Positions 1 through 9,747 of a stretch of DNA of 64,000 nucleotides are shown here, piece after piece. The DNA comes from a bacterium. Lineage in GTDB: Bacteria > UBP14 > UBA6098 > JAFGQG01. The notes below the pieces were generated by a model. It did no database searches. It was given only the letters and a program-made list of their open reading frames with translations, and was not told where the DNA came from. The stretch lies in assembly GCA_016930435.1 (NCBI GenBank), contig JAFGGQ010000096.1, positions 14,436 through 78,435 on the forward strand, in the 5' to 3' direction. Position 1 is the first letter of the stretch, and each line of letters begins with the position of its first letter. The position numbers were made by a program, and so were the translations under genes.

Positions 1-1
1 T

Positions 2-172
2 TCCCTTGTGGCCAGCATGCTAATCGAGGCACTGCGCAAGGTGGGCATCTGGTATATGAGGAGCGGGATTTCCCTTCATCGTATCGGCGGCCCGGTACTT
101 ACCCTCCTGGTCATTACTATTGTGGCGTTCATGATTGCCCGGGCCCTGCAAAAAGATAAATTTAAGGTATGA
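2..172 (+). CDS. C-terminal end of an integral membrane protein (partial)
   Basis: An open frame runs from base 2 to the TGA at 170-172 and gives 56 residues; the start lies outside the window. The fragment holds a short amphipathic part and then a strongly hydrophobic segment (about residues 32-50, VLTLLVITIVAFMIA) followed by the charged tail LQKDKFKV, as at the cytoplasmic end of a multi-pass membrane protein. No family can be named from this remnant. It is followed by 175 bases of AT-rich spacer before groES. Confidence 0.6.
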   Translation, partial: SLVASMLIEALRKVGIWYMRSGISLHRIGGPVLTLLVITIVAFMIARALQKDKFKV

Positions 173-335
173 AACTTATAATATACGATATAAACCGTTG
201 ATACCAGCGGTTTTTCAGGGGAACCAAAAAAATTATTTTTTTCCTTGCCAAAGCGTTATTTTTTTATAAAATTATATGGCTTTATTAAAATGGACTACTA
301 TTCATACTTAGCAACATTATAAACTATTTAAACTT

Positions 336-343
336 AAGGAGGG
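336..343 (+). promoter_or_regulatory. groES ribosome binding site; no CIRCE element upstream
   Basis: AAGGAGGG lies 4 bases before the ATG of groES. I looked in 173-347 for the CIRCE operator (TTAGCACTC-N9-GAGTGCTAA) bound by HrcA and did not find it. A weak promoter candidate is TTGCCA at 245-250 with only AT-rich sequence at the -10 distance, so heat-shock control cannot be read from this spacer. Confidence 0.55.
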
Positions 344-347
344 ATAA

Positions 348-635
348 ATGAAGATAAAACCCTTATCTGACCGCATTCTGGTAAAACCCAAAGAGGTGGA
401 AGAGGTGAAGAAGGGAGGTATAATCATCCCTGATACTGCCAAGGAAAAGCCTCAGGAGGGTTTGGTTATCGAGGTCGGTACTGGTCGAATTACAGATGAT
501 GGGAAATCCGTCCCGATAAGCGTAAAAAAGGGCGATAAAGTACTCTACGGAAAGTATTCAGGTACCGAGATCACCATCGATGAAGAAGAATACCTGATAA
601 TGCGCGAGAGTGACATTCTGGCGATTGTGGGTTAA
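348..635 (+). CDS. groS: co-chaperonin GroES
   Basis: A 95-residue protein of exactly the family's usual size. It starts [14 protein letters not shown], the conserved GroES N-terminus, carries the mobile-loop region with [16 protein letters not shown] (about residues 24-39), and ends in the ESDILAIVG beta-strand motif. GroES forms the heptameric lid of the GroEL folding chamber in the cytoplasm. The start is fixed by a strong ribosome binding site. It is directly followed by groEL 37 bases downstream, so the two form the usual groESL operon closed by a terminator at 2319. Confidence 0.98.
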   Translation: MKIKPLSDRILVKPKEVEEVKKGGIIIPDTAKEKPQEGLVIEVGTGRITDDGKSVPISVKKGDKVLYGKYSGTEITIDEEEYLIMRESDILAIVG

Positions 636-672
636 TAACTGTATTCAAGGAATATTAAGGAGGTTGAAGTAA

Positions 673-2292
<1,620 letters not shown>

Positions 2293-2318
2293 TCCTGATT
2301 ACAATACTGATACTTATG

Positions 2319-2352
2319 CGCCCCCTTCGGTCTTGCCGGAGGGGGCGTTTCT
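2319..2352 (+). terminator. rho-independent terminator of groESL
   Basis: A 12-bp GC-rich stem (CGCCCCCTTCGG at 2319-2330 with CCGGAGGGGGCG at 2336-2347, one G-U pair) with a 5-base loop, followed by TTTCTATT. It starts 27 bases after the groEL stop codon. Confidence 0.9.
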
Positions 2353-2357
2353 ATTAC

Positions 2358-2538
2358 CTGTATTCAGCGTTAACTGTAAAAAAACAATGGCGAAACCTCC
2401 TAAGTTTGTTGTAAACCAAGCTTTAGAAAAACATCATCAAACAAGGAGGTTTCACCTAAATTGTGAAAATAAAATGTGAAATACCAGATAAAAAAGTAAT
2501 CGAAATTTTATTAGTGAAAAGATAAAGAAGAATTTAGG
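2358..2538 (+). mobile_element. transposon relic, copy A (internally deleted)
   Basis: This stretch is the sister of 20364-20631. Both begin CTGTATTCAGCG, share GAAACCTCCT and AAACAAGGAGG, then a short frame reading VKIKCEIPDKKV (here) or VEIKYEKVDKKA (20467), and the same 3' part around TTTTATTAGTGAAAAGATAAAG. The perfect 10-bp inverted repeat GAAACCTCCT (2392-2401) / AGGAGGTTTC (2444-2453) can pair with the ribosome binding site of the short frame. The frame resembles the N-terminus of an IS4-superfamily (IS1380-like) transposase, better preserved at 54960. Copy A lacks about 100 bases present in copy B. Family naming is inference. Confidence 0.6.
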
Positions 2539-2687
2539 CCAAAGTATTTATTATTATTATTCTAATTCAAATAGGTTAACTAATTATTTTTAGATACTTA
2601 CTTCGTATTATTCTGTCTTTCTAAAGTCTCTGAGTATCAGGTTTACCTCGCCGCCTTACCGAAATTCTATGAATTAAATAATATAAT

Positions 2688-2742
2688 GATCAACGCGGAT
2701 TACGCGCGGCTATAAGCCGTCGCCTGCAACCCGTTGTTATGT
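2688..2742 (-). repeat. attC-like recombination site behind the GNAT-YoaP gene
   Basis: On the minus strand an imperfect palindrome opens with ATAACAACGGG and closes with CGCGTTGATC. Arms CAACG/CGTTG and GCGCGGC/GCCGTCGC pair around the loop TATAA, in the way of a folded integron attC site. It shares GCGACGGCTTATAGCCGCG almost base for base with the second site at 3521-3602, and starts 3 bases after the stop of the preceding gene. End boxes depart from the strict GTTRRRY/RYYYAAC consensus, so it may be a decayed site. Confidence 0.5.
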
Positions 2743-2744
2743 GC

Positions 2745-3509
2745 CTATCGCTTGCCGACGATTTTATCGAACCGACTCTCCATGCATACGCTTATGTCTG
2801 TAGTGATGAACTTCCCATCCAAGAAAAGGCTGAATATCGTTGCCGGAGATGGACACATCTGAGCCTCTTCCATGGTTTCGAGCTTAATTGCTTTGAGCGA
2901 AAGACCCCGATTCTTAGCAGTCTCAACGAGTGAGTTCTCTACGTGGTATTCGGAATACGGGCAACGGTTTGAATAATAGACAACAATACCGTTTTGATCC
3001 GGGCATGTGCCGCTTCGCACCGATTGGTTGAAATAGGGTTGGGCGACTGATGACTCAAAGTCAATGGATATGAGACTGAAACCCGACGGTACACTCTCAA
3101 TTACCTCAAACCCTTGCCTCAGCAACCATTTCGTATCACTCATGAAATGGTATTTCTTCGTGCCTACAACGGTCACAAGACCACTTTTGCCCTGGTTCTT
3201 TGCTGCTTCAATTGCCTCGTTTAGCAAGGCTTTGCCATGGCCGTGGCCTTTGAACTTCCCGGAAACCCAAAAACACCCGATCATTATATAATTCGGTGCC
3301 GTTACTGGAACCCAGGATTTTTCAGCCGGGCCATACTCGATAAACACTTTTGCCCGTTCATCAAGTCGGCGAAACACGTATCCGTTTTCAAATTGCGCTC
3401 TGAGCCATTGTTTCTTTAGCTCGTAGCTCTTAGCACATTTCTTGTCGGAAAAGGCACAACAAATGTGTTCATCCTTGATGTTCTCTTTTGTTAACGTCAC
3501 ATACGTCAT
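2745..3509 (-). CDS. GNAT-family N-acetyltransferase with C-terminal YoaP domain
   Basis: 254 residues. The N-terminal half is a GNAT acetyltransferase: a beta-strand NYIMIGCFWVSGKFKGHGHGKALL carries the acetyl-CoA pyrophosphate-binding loop (K-G-H-G-H-G-K-A, about residues 85-96) followed by the helix LLNEAIEAAKNQGK. The C-terminal part, including CPDQNGIVVYYSNRCPYSEYHV and a final SLFLDGKFITTDI, matches the YoaP-like domain found behind such GNAT domains. The acetylated substrate is unknown. The gene lies between two attC-like palindromes on the same strand, with a short GGGGAG ribosome binding site right after the upstream one, which is the layout of an integron gene cassette. Its neighbour upstream is the DUF1835 cassette. 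Confidence 0.8.
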   Translation of the reverse strand: MTYVTLTKENIKDEHICCAFSDKKCAKSYELKKQWLRAQFENGYVFRRLDERAKVFIEYGPAEKSWVPVTAPNYIMIGCFWVSGKFKGHGHGKALLNEAIEAAKNQGKSGLVTVVGTKKYHFMSDTKWLLRQGFEVIESVPSGFSLISIDFESSVAQPYFNQSVRSGTCPDQNGIVVYYSNRCPYSEYHVENSLVETAKNRGLSLKAIKLETMEEAQMCPSPATIFSLFLDGKFITTDISVCMESRFDKIVGKR

Positions 3510-3520
3510 TTCTCATCTCC

Positions 3521-3602
3521 CCTAACGTGCCGCCCAAAGCGGGGCGAAGGGTTAAGTATCACACGCAGCTATCAGCCGTCGCGTGCATCCGGCTTGTTCG
3601 GC
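3521..3602 (-). repeat. attC-like recombination site behind the DUF1835 gene
   Basis: Minus strand from GCCGAACAAGCCGG to GGCACGTTAGG. The ends pair (AAC/GTT, GCCG/CGGC, ATGCACGC/GCGTGTGAT), as expected for an attC hairpin, and the inner part CGACGGCTGATAGCTGCG matches the site at 2688-2742. The stop codon of the DUF1835 gene (3572-3574) lies inside the palindrome, so its last ten codons are encoded by the site, a known habit of cassette genes. The 3' end CGTTAGG is close to the GTTRRRY core. Confidence 0.6.
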
Positions 3603-4465
3603 AATGCTGTGATTCTGAAGTCCCCAAGTGACAGTTCACTTTCCCATTGGGGCAATCTATCTGCTGGGCCCTGGATTTGCACGAGTGGAGGCGTACGGCC
3701 TGCAAGTCCGTTGATCTTGGCCCACAACGTCGTGTCACCCCAGAACTGTGGCGGTGTATCAGCGGATGCAACGGATGCAAGGATGCTGCCAGGCGTTTCG
3801 TTACCTTCCCGGATTGCTGTGAGGGCAAGGCTTTCAAGTCGTCCCAATCCACCTTTCTGGTCGGGTTGTTCCTGTATCCATCGTGCCACGGCGGCGGGAA
3901 CCCAGGGCAAGGGAGCCTTGATAATCTCCGACAGTTTTTCGAACAAGGCAGCATCCTGTGTTGCGAATGCCTTATCGACTACCTTGGCGAATCTGAATTG
4001 CTCCTCGGTAACAGCGCTTCGCCTGCCATAGAGCGATGCAAGTTGGTCGGGCCGCAGTTGCCCGAGCCCGTTGAACGGTACTATTCCGGGGAATGTATCT
4101 ACGCAGATGAGTTCCACGTTGACGGCGTCCTTTAGGTGCAGGCATGTCATAATATGGGCGAGCATGGACTGGTCAAAAAGGCATGCATCGAACCACAGGA
4201 CGATATGCTCTCGGGTGGTGGATTCCGCCAGCCTTCGGTACTGATTCCGCAGTGTCTCAAGAACAAGCTGCTTGTCCAATCCACCTGCGGTAGCTTCTTC
4301 CAGAAAGACCGCCCGGGCATTAAGAATATCCTCATCAGGCCATCCGGGATGTCGAGGCCCCTCATACATAATGTCGTGCCAAACGAACACTTCCCCGGGA
4401 AGCCCGGCCCTTGCAAGGCTTCCTCCTGCGCTGTCACCACTTGTGATGTGAAGAGTGTTCTCCAT
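3572..4465 (-). CDS. DUF1835 domain-containing protein (gene-cassette cargo)
   Basis: About 297 residues from the ATG at 4465, which has AGGA just upstream; an in-frame TTG at 4483 is less likely. The N-terminus LHITSGDSAGGSLARAG and EVFVWHDIMYEGP are the DUF1835 signature, and the C-terminal part (LYGRRSAVTEEQFRFAKVVDKAF onward) fits the DUF3658-like half often joined to it. The family has no settled biochemical function. The last residues ALPNKPDARDG are read from the attC-like site. Together with the GNAT-YoaP gene downstream it looks like a two-cassette integron remnant; no integrase is present in the window. Confidence 0.75.
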   Translation of the reverse strand: MENTLHITSGDSAGGSLARAGLPGEVFVWHDIMYEGPRHPGWPDEDILNARAVFLEEATAGGLDKQLVLETLRNQYRRLAESTTREHIVLWFDACLFDQSMLAHIMTCLHLKDAVNVELICVDTFPGIVPFNGLGQLRPDQLASLYGRRSAVTEEQFRFAKVVDKAFATQDAALFEKLSEIIKAPLPWVPAAVARWIQEQPDQKGGLGRLESLALTAIREGNETPGSILASVASADTPPQFWGDTTLWAKINGLAGRTPPLVQIQGPADRLPQWESELSLGDFRITALPNKPDARDG

Positions 4466-4639
4466 TTCTTCCTCAGCCAACATCTCCGAGTATCACTTGC
4501 CTCGAAGGCTTTCGGAAATTAGTTGCTCTTGTTACTGACATTAAATATCTCATATCTTGCCATATTTGTTTATCATAAAATACCATTGTTGTCAATGTGG
4601 AAACTCTGGTTAGAAGGCAATTATAGCAATGTTATGAAT

Positions 4640-4990
4640 TCAATTACCATAGTTCAAGTAATCTTCCAAAACAAATATTTCTATCTCTTTAATTGACTTA
4701 AGATTCCTATCGTTTGTAATAAAAAGACTAGCACTGTTTTCGATACACGTAGCAATTTGTATTGCATCAGGGGTTCATACCCCATATTGTGCCCTGATTT
4801 CCGCAGCCTTCTCTGCAATAATCGGGTCAATTGAGAAAATGACAAAATTAGCTGAATTAAGAAGAAAATGTTTGTATTTTTCTACTAGCTTCGTTCTAGA
4901 TTGTCTCAGAGGCAGTGAAAGAACTTCTAACAAAGTAATTACTGATGAAAAGGCAAGATAATTGGAATCATCCTTTATTATTTTTCCCAA
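4640..4990 (-). pseudogene. vapC-type PIN-domain toxin, 5'-truncated with internal stop
   Basis: Reading the minus strand from a TTG at 4990 gives a PIN-domain protein: SVITLLEVL (the conserved Glu helix), NFVIFSIDPIIAEKAAEIRAQYGV, then a TGA at 4775-4777, then in the same frame TPDAIQIATCIENSASLFITND and a short tail to the TGA at 4640-4642. TPDAIQIATA and FITND are late PIN motifs. The stop replaces a position that is usually Arg or Lys, so a CGA to TGA change is likely. The N-terminal strand with the first catalytic Asp is absent, and an in-frame TAG lies two codons upstream. The toxin must be inactive as RNase. Confidence 0.8.
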
Positions 4991-5093
4991 TGACTATTGA
5001 TATTTCCGAAATTAATTTTGAAAAAAGAACTAGTTTTTCATTATCGTTAAGTTTTGATATCTTTTTATAGATTGTTTCAGTTGCATTGTTCAT
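4968..5093 (-). CDS. small antitoxin-like ORF beside the vapC relic
   Basis: A 41-residue frame, ATG at 5093, stop TGA at 4968-4970, with CGGAGATGA as ribosome binding site. It starts MNNATETIYKKISKLNDNEK and continues LVLFSKLISEI, a charged amphipathic helix as in the N-terminal part of short VapB-like or DUF2281-like antitoxins. It overlaps the 5' end of the broken vapC. The likely history is one deletion that removed the antitoxin's C-terminus and the toxin's N-terminus. No homology can be proven by eye. Confidence 0.45.
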   Translation of the reverse strand: MNNATETIYKKISKLNDNEKLVLFSKLISEISIVIGKNNKG

Positions 5094-5146
5094 ATTAAAT
5101 CATCTCCGATTTTATCCCGAAGTCTATATTCTTTGAACGGAAAGAC

Positions 5147-6652
5147 TTATCTTAATAGAATTACTTTCTGGGTAGTCTCATACTGGTTTACCCGGAAGTA
5201 GCAAAAGTATATCCCGGAGCCAAATTCCGGTGTAGCTTCCCACTTTAACTTGTAATTCCCGGGCAGTAGATATTCCAGTGGGTAAGATTTGGCCACCCTA
5301 CCGGAAAGGTCGTAGAAAATCCTCTTTACCCAGGAGCCGCGGGTGATCTGGTAGTCAATGGAAACATTGGAATTAAACGGATTGGGATAAGCGTTGATAT
5401 TTATGATCAGTATTTCCCGATTAATAGCACCGGGGATGTATTCATCGGCGCCAATGTCCCAACCCCTTCCGAAAGGCCTGGTGTCCCCCTCAATATCGAT
5501 ATATGGGGCCATCAATGTATCACCCCAGGGGGAAAAAATGTATTGGGATCCGGTGTTTATACAGCGCGAGCTGTCAGAGAGATGATAGAGAGTATCCCGG
5601 AAATAGGGATCCGTTCGAAAAATTCCCCGCTCCCAGATAAAAATACCCGCAAAGGTTTCCCGAAAACACTTGGTGCTGTCCAGATTAGTATGACTGACGT
5701 AAACTGTGCATGGATATACATTCTCACCGTAAGCATAATAGCGAAGATAGATTTCGTCACCCCGTAAAGCCTGATTCCCCCACATTATGTTATTGAAGCT
5801 TTCAATATTCACCTTCTGGTAACAATAAACAGCGCCTCCCACTGAATCGGCGCAATTGTCGGCGATGGTATTATTGATCATGGTTGGATAGCAGTTCCAT
5901 TCACAAGAAATTCCCCCGCCCGATTTTACCGAATGATTTGATACTATCATATTATTTACAATCCGGGCAGAAGACCTGTAGCATGCGATCCCACCGCCAT
6001 CTTTGGAAGCCGTGCTATGAGCGATGTAATTATCTGAGATCACCGGATCGCACTGATTACGGCAACAGATAGCCCCGCCTTCCCCATTATCAGCAACGTT
6101 AAAATAGAATCGGCAGCCTTTTATAATTGGACTCGATAGATTTAAACAACAGATAGCCCCACCCTTGTCCGCATAGCAATTTCTGAAAGTGCAGTTGATG
6201 ATAGAGGGGCTGCTCTCATAGCAGTAGATAGCCCCTCCGAAACGCTCTGTAGATGTCCCAAGGGCATTCCCGTACTCGAAATCGCAGTAAACAAGGCTGC
6301 AGAGTTCGGCATTCCGTTCAAAACGGATACCCTGAAACCCGCCACTGGTATCGGTTAATACGGTATCCTCCACCTTGAAAAGGATGTGCTCCCAATAGGT
6401 ACCCTGTGCGTTTATCACCGCTTCATCCCTGACCAGTATCCTGTAATGCCCCCGGAAAATTACTTCCACACCCGGCCCTATATTCAGTGTGCTGTCGTTT
6501 GGAATGGCTAAATCCCCAATAACCACGTAGGGAGAACCGGGAGCCTCCCATTGCCCTGAAACATTACCCGTTACAAAGGTGCTGTCCCCATAAAGGAAAT
6601 TTATTGAGAAAAAAATGGCTATAATTAAAATTAACCATCCCTTTTTATTCAT
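5147..6652 (-). CDS. secreted right-handed beta-helix protein with T9SS C-terminal domain
   Basis: 501 residues. An N-terminal signal peptide (MNKKGWLILIIAIFFSINFLYG) leads to an 80-residue beta domain and then about ten imperfect coils of a parallel beta-helix, recognisable from repeated GGAIYCYESSPSIINCTFRNC, GGAICC, GGGIACYRSSARIVNNMI and similar units; this is the polymorphic outer membrane protein/DUF1565-like fold that often binds or cleaves polysaccharide. The last 80 residues (AYPNPFNSNVSIDYQI to YETTQKVILLR) are a type IX secretion-type sorting domain. It is therefore predicted to be exported and exposed on the cell surface. No catalytic residues are evident. Confidence 0.85.
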   Translation of the reverse strand: MNKKGWLILIIAIFFSINFLYGDSTFVTGNVSGQWEAPGSPYVVIGDLAIPNDSTLNIGPGVEVIFRGHYRILVRDEAVINAQGTYWEHILFKVEDTVLTDTSGGFQGIRFERNAELCSLVYCDFEYGNALGTSTERFGGAIYCYESSPSIINCTFRNCYADKGGAICCLNLSSPIIKGCRFYFNVADNGEGGAICCRNQCDPVISDNYIAHSTASKDGGGIACYRSSARIVNNMIVSNHSVKSGGGISCEWNCYPTMINNTIADNCADSVGGAVYCYQKVNIESFNNIMWGNQALRGDEIYLRYYAYGENVYPCTVYVSHTNLDSTKCFRETFAGIFIWERGIFRTDPYFRDTLYHLSDSSRCINTGSQYIFSPWGDTLMAPYIDIEGDTRPFGRGWDIGADEYIPGAINREILIININAYPNPFNSNVSIDYQITRGSWVKRIFYDLSGRVAKSYPLEYLLPGNYKLKWEATPEFGSGIYFCYFRVNQYETTQKVILLR

Positions 6653-6854
6653 AAAGAACGCCCCTTTCCGGCTAAATCATCATTAACTTCACAAACAACA
6701 AAGGAATACTTCTCTATTTATGTTATATCATAATATAAATATAAAGAAAACGCAATAAAAAAAGTATATTTATTATTTTGGAGAGCCTAACCCTGAAAAG
6801 AGCTTCATAGATTTTTGGAAACCAGCAGCCTTTTTACCTGAGGATTTCAGGAAC

Positions 6855-8060
6855 CTACAGGTTATCCGCTAAAACCTTGACAATATTTTCTCTATTTGTT
6901 AAACTATTATTAAGAATAATGGCGAAGCACAGGGTTTTCCCGAGATTGCTTGAATCGAAATAACCGGCCAGGGTATTCACATTGTTGAGGGTTCCGGTCT
7001 TTGCGTAGATCCCTTCATTCATGGGAAGCAGCTCCCTGTAGGGGAAGAAGGATCGCAGGAGAGTACACATCTGGAGGGCGGTTATCTGGTTCTGACGGGA
7101 AATACCGGATCCCTCGGTAATGGAAAAGGTTTCATCTTGAAATTTCTCGCGGAGGTATTCAGTAAGGGCATCCGTCCCCTTGCGCAGTGTAGCCGGGGGA
7201 CCGTATTTCCGGGCGCCGAGGTAAAGTAAAAGCTGGTTAGCTATGAGATTGTTGGAATATTTAAAGAGACCCTGCAATACATCCTCCAGATCTTTCGATG
7301 ATTCATGAACATAAAAGACACTTAGGTATTCAGGCACTTTCCGTTTCTGTATCCCGCCTTGAAATCTAATTCCATTCTGTTTGAATATCGCCTGTAGCAA
7401 TTCCCCCGCGTATTTAAGCTGTAGTTCGGTGTCCGAAGCCAAATTGATCCTGAAAGTACCCTTTTTCCCCTGTGCCAGGGCTAACCTTTCCGCGGTATCG
7501 GTCAGGGGGGTTTGCTCCTCGGCGCTGCTCACCTTGTTTACGGAGGAGACGGATACAAAGATTGTATTGAAATTGACCAGCAAAGCCCCGTTCAGGGCAT
7601 CATAGGGATTGAGACTATGTGAAATGCCGGGGATCACGATATGCGGTGCAAAGTAAGTATCATCCAGAAAGAGACCATTAAGCGGCTTCTCCTCTAGCAG
7701 GGGTGCTATTTCCTGGGCTATCAGGGAAATTTCCTCGGAGACAAAGTAAGGATCGCCATAACCTTTGACATAGAGGTTTCGAAGGCTGTCCAGATAAAAT
7801 TGGGTTGGAAATCTAAATTGCGTGGAACCGATTTCATGGATAAAAGCCTCAGCAGTGGCTATTTTCAGGATTGAGGCAGGTACCAGGAGTTTGTTTTCCC
7901 GAAGGGAATACAGGATGTTCCCATCCAGGTCGGTGACGCATACAGCGCCATCTCCGGCTAATTTCTCTACCTGGTTTTCCCATTCTTCCCGGCCGTTTGA
8001 TCGACCCCAAAAAAGAAAAAGAAAGATAAGGGCTGTAAGCAGCCTAAAGCAGTTTAACAT
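6855..8060 (-). CDS. dacB: D-alanyl-D-alanine carboxypeptidase/endopeptidase, PBP4 (peptidase S13) family
   Basis: 401 residues with an N-terminal export signal. All three penicillin-binding motifs are visible: SILK (Ser63-Lys66), SNN (269-271, in KYSNNLIANQ) and KTG (354-356, in YAKTGTLNNVNTLAGYF). Between the first and second motif lies the long insert typical of the DacB/PBP4 class. The enzyme trims or cuts peptidoglycan peptides in the periplasm. It is shorter than E. coli PBP4 (about 477 residues) but complete at both ends. It is the last gene of a run fsa-traB-dacB with gaps of 43 and 27 bases. Confidence 0.88.
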   Translation of the reverse strand: MLNCFRLLTALIFLFLFWGRSNGREEWENQVEKLAGDGAVCVTDLDGNILYSLRENKLLVPASILKIATAEAFIHEIGSTQFRFPTQFYLDSLRNLYVKGYGDPYFVSEEISLIAQEIAPLLEEKPLNGLFLDDTYFAPHIVIPGISHSLNPYDALNGALLVNFNTIFVSVSSVNKVSSAEEQTPLTDTAERLALAQGKKGTFRINLASDTELQLKYAGELLQAIFKQNGIRFQGGIQKRKVPEYLSVFYVHESSKDLEDVLQGLFKYSNNLIANQLLLYLGARKYGPPATLRKGTDALTEYLREKFQDETFSITEGSGISRQNQITALQMCTLLRSFFPYRELLPMNEGIYAKTGTLNNVNTLAGYFDSSNLGKTLCFAIILNNSLTNRENIVKVLADNL

Positions 8061-8087
8061 GGAAATTTTTCTGCAATAAATTGACGT

Positions 8088-8960
8088 TTATCTAACCTGG
8101 GTCAGTTTATAGCCTTTATCCTGCAGGAGTTTTATTACCCCTTCTGAGCCGCCCAGATGACCAGCGCCGACCGCAACAAAGACATTGCCTTGCCGGATAA
8201 ATTTCTCCATTCTGGAAGCCATCACATAATTGCGCCGGGTAATCAAATTATCATAAAAATCCTGGTAATCTTCCTCCACCAGTTCCTGGTTCATGAACCT
8301 GGTCAGGGCTTCTACATCACCCCGGAGGTAAAGCTCAATCATCTTTTCCAGGACAACTTCAAACTGCTCGTATTCGTTCACGGACTGTTCCAGCATAATG
8401 ATCTGTTCCTCCAGGCTAAGCCCGTCGAAAACGACGATCTGTTCTTTGATGGTTTCCAATCCTCCGGTTTCCTTTTCCATTTCCTGCGCTTTTTTATAAA
8501 GCATCTGGTCCATGGGGTCACCCGCATCGGGCGGCAGGGCGATAAGACTGAACAATACCCAGGGTTTCAGGCTCTCAAACATCATAATATCCTGCCCCTT
8601 CTCCGTGAGAATATCGCTTACCTGTTGGTAGAGTTCGGGGGTCATCAGATCGCTTAGGGTTTTACCATCCGGGAGGAGCATCAGGGTTCCCAGCTCGGCC
8701 ATGTTCACATCTCCAAGGTCCACTTCCATTACATACGCCGAAGCCTCATCGAAAACACGGGTAACCGATTCGGGCAGTTCGGTGACCCTGGGATCGGGCA
8801 GATGGATGGTACCGAAAAGGTAGGTTGGTTTATCTCCATCGATTTTCCATAGCAAAGGACCGGGTTCCCTTGTCAGTTGGCCTTTGGTAGAGCAACCCCC
8901 TAAAATCAGCAGTACCAGAAATAACCAAATTATCCATTTTGGGTATTTTGTTTTTAACAC
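8088..8960 (-). CDS. TraB/GumN family lipoprotein
   Basis: 290 residues. The N-terminus ends in the lipobox LGGC (Cys near residue 23), so it is a lipoprotein. LLWKIDGDKPTYLFGTIHLPD opens the TraB/GumN domain with its conserved GTIH, and the C-terminal NVFVAVGAGHLGGSEGVIKLL supplies the conserved GxGHLxG. The fold belongs to the EreA/ChaN-like superfamily and some members are metallopeptidase-like, but the substrate is unknown. It sits between the transaldolase-like gene and dacB on the same strand, which suggests envelope housekeeping. Confidence 0.85.
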   Translation of the reverse strand: MLKTKYPKWIIWLFLVLLILGGCSTKGQLTREPGPLLWKIDGDKPTYLFGTIHLPDPRVTELPESVTRVFDEASAYVMEVDLGDVNMAELGTLMLLPDGKTLSDLMTPELYQQVSDILTEKGQDIMMFESLKPWVLFSLIALPPDAGDPMDQMLYKKAQEMEKETGGLETIKEQIVVFDGLSLEEQIIMLEQSVNEYEQFEVVLEKMIELYLRGDVEALTRFMNQELVEEDYQDFYDNLITRRNYVMASRMEKFIRQGNVFVAVGAGHLGGSEGVIKLLQDKGYKLTQVR

Positions 8961-9003
8961 TATGCCTCCATAAATTTTTTAGAATTTTGATAGAAAAGAA
9001 CAT

Positions 9004-9654
9004 TTACATTTTCTTGCCGGCATTTCGCCAATCGGCCAGAAATTTTTCGATGCCTATATCGGTTAGGGGATGTTTGAACATTTGTTTTAGCACCTTGAAT
9101 GGTATTGTAGCGACATCGGCGCCCATCAGGGCGGCCTCCAGTACATGGAGTGGATGGCGTACGCTAGCCACAAGGACTTCAGTTTCAAAAATATAATTAT
9201 CATAAATAGTGACGATGTCGTTCACGATGTCCATTCCCTGGTGGCTGATATCGTCCAGGCGGCCGACGAATGGGGACACGAACCGGGCACCTGCCTTAGC
9301 CGCCATCAGGGCCTGAAGCGGCGAAAAGATCAGGGTCACATTCACCCCGATACCCTCTCCCGAAAGGGTCTTGGTTACCCTCAAGCCATCCGGGGTAAAG
9401 GGCACCTTTATAACGATATTGCTGTGAATACCGGCCAGATCACGGGCCTCCCGGAGCATCCCGTCCACCTCCTCGGAAACTACCTCCGCACTGATTGGAC
9501 CGTCAACGATCTCCACAATCTGGTTCAGCAGTTCCTTATAGTCCCTGGACTCTTTGGCTACCAGGGAAGGATTGGTGGTAACGCCATCCAATACTCCCCA
9601 CGAAGCCGCAGCTTTTATCTGCTCAATATTTGCGGTGTCGATAAAAAATTTCAT
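9004..9654 (-). CDS. fsa: fructose-6-phosphate aldolase / transaldolase-like protein
   Basis: 216 residues, the length of the short transaldolase (FSA/TalC) subfamily. [32 protein letters not shown] and the Schiff-base strand NIVIKVPFT (Lys83) are all in place, as is [10 protein letters not shown]. It either moves dihydroxyacetone units between sugar phosphates or cleaves fructose 6-phosphate; sequence alone does not separate the two. The start ATG has GGGAGGA eight bases upstream. A promoter candidate at 9703-9730 precedes it, and traB and dacB follow. Confidence 0.92.
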   Translation of the reverse strand: MKFFIDTANIEQIKAAASWGVLDGVTTNPSLVAKESRDYKELLNQIVEIVDGPISAEVVSEEVDGMLREARDLAGIHSNIVIKVPFTPDGLRVTKTLSGEGIGVNVTLIFSPLQALMAAKAGARFVSPFVGRLDDISHQGMDIVNDIVTIYDNYIFETEVLVASVRHPLHVLEAALMGADVATIPFKVLKQMFKHPLTDIGIEKFLADWRNAGKKM

Positions 9655-9702
9655 GAAAAATCCTCCCTTCGTTAATTTACCTGGTGACTGAATATATTTA
9701 TA

Positions 9703-9730
9703 TAAATATTCCGCTATTTTTCAAAGTCAA
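9703..9730 (-). promoter_or_regulatory. promoter candidate for the fsa operon
   Basis: Minus strand TTGACT (9725-9730), 16-base spacer, TATTTA (9703-9708) inside a longer AT-rich run. It lies between truA and fsa and points into fsa. The -10 is weak. Confidence 0.35.
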
Positions 9731-9747
9731 TAATAATCCACGTATAT

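Noticed and set aside
173-347. CIRCE operator before groES
   Set aside because: No TTAGCACTC...GAGTGCTAA palindrome is present.
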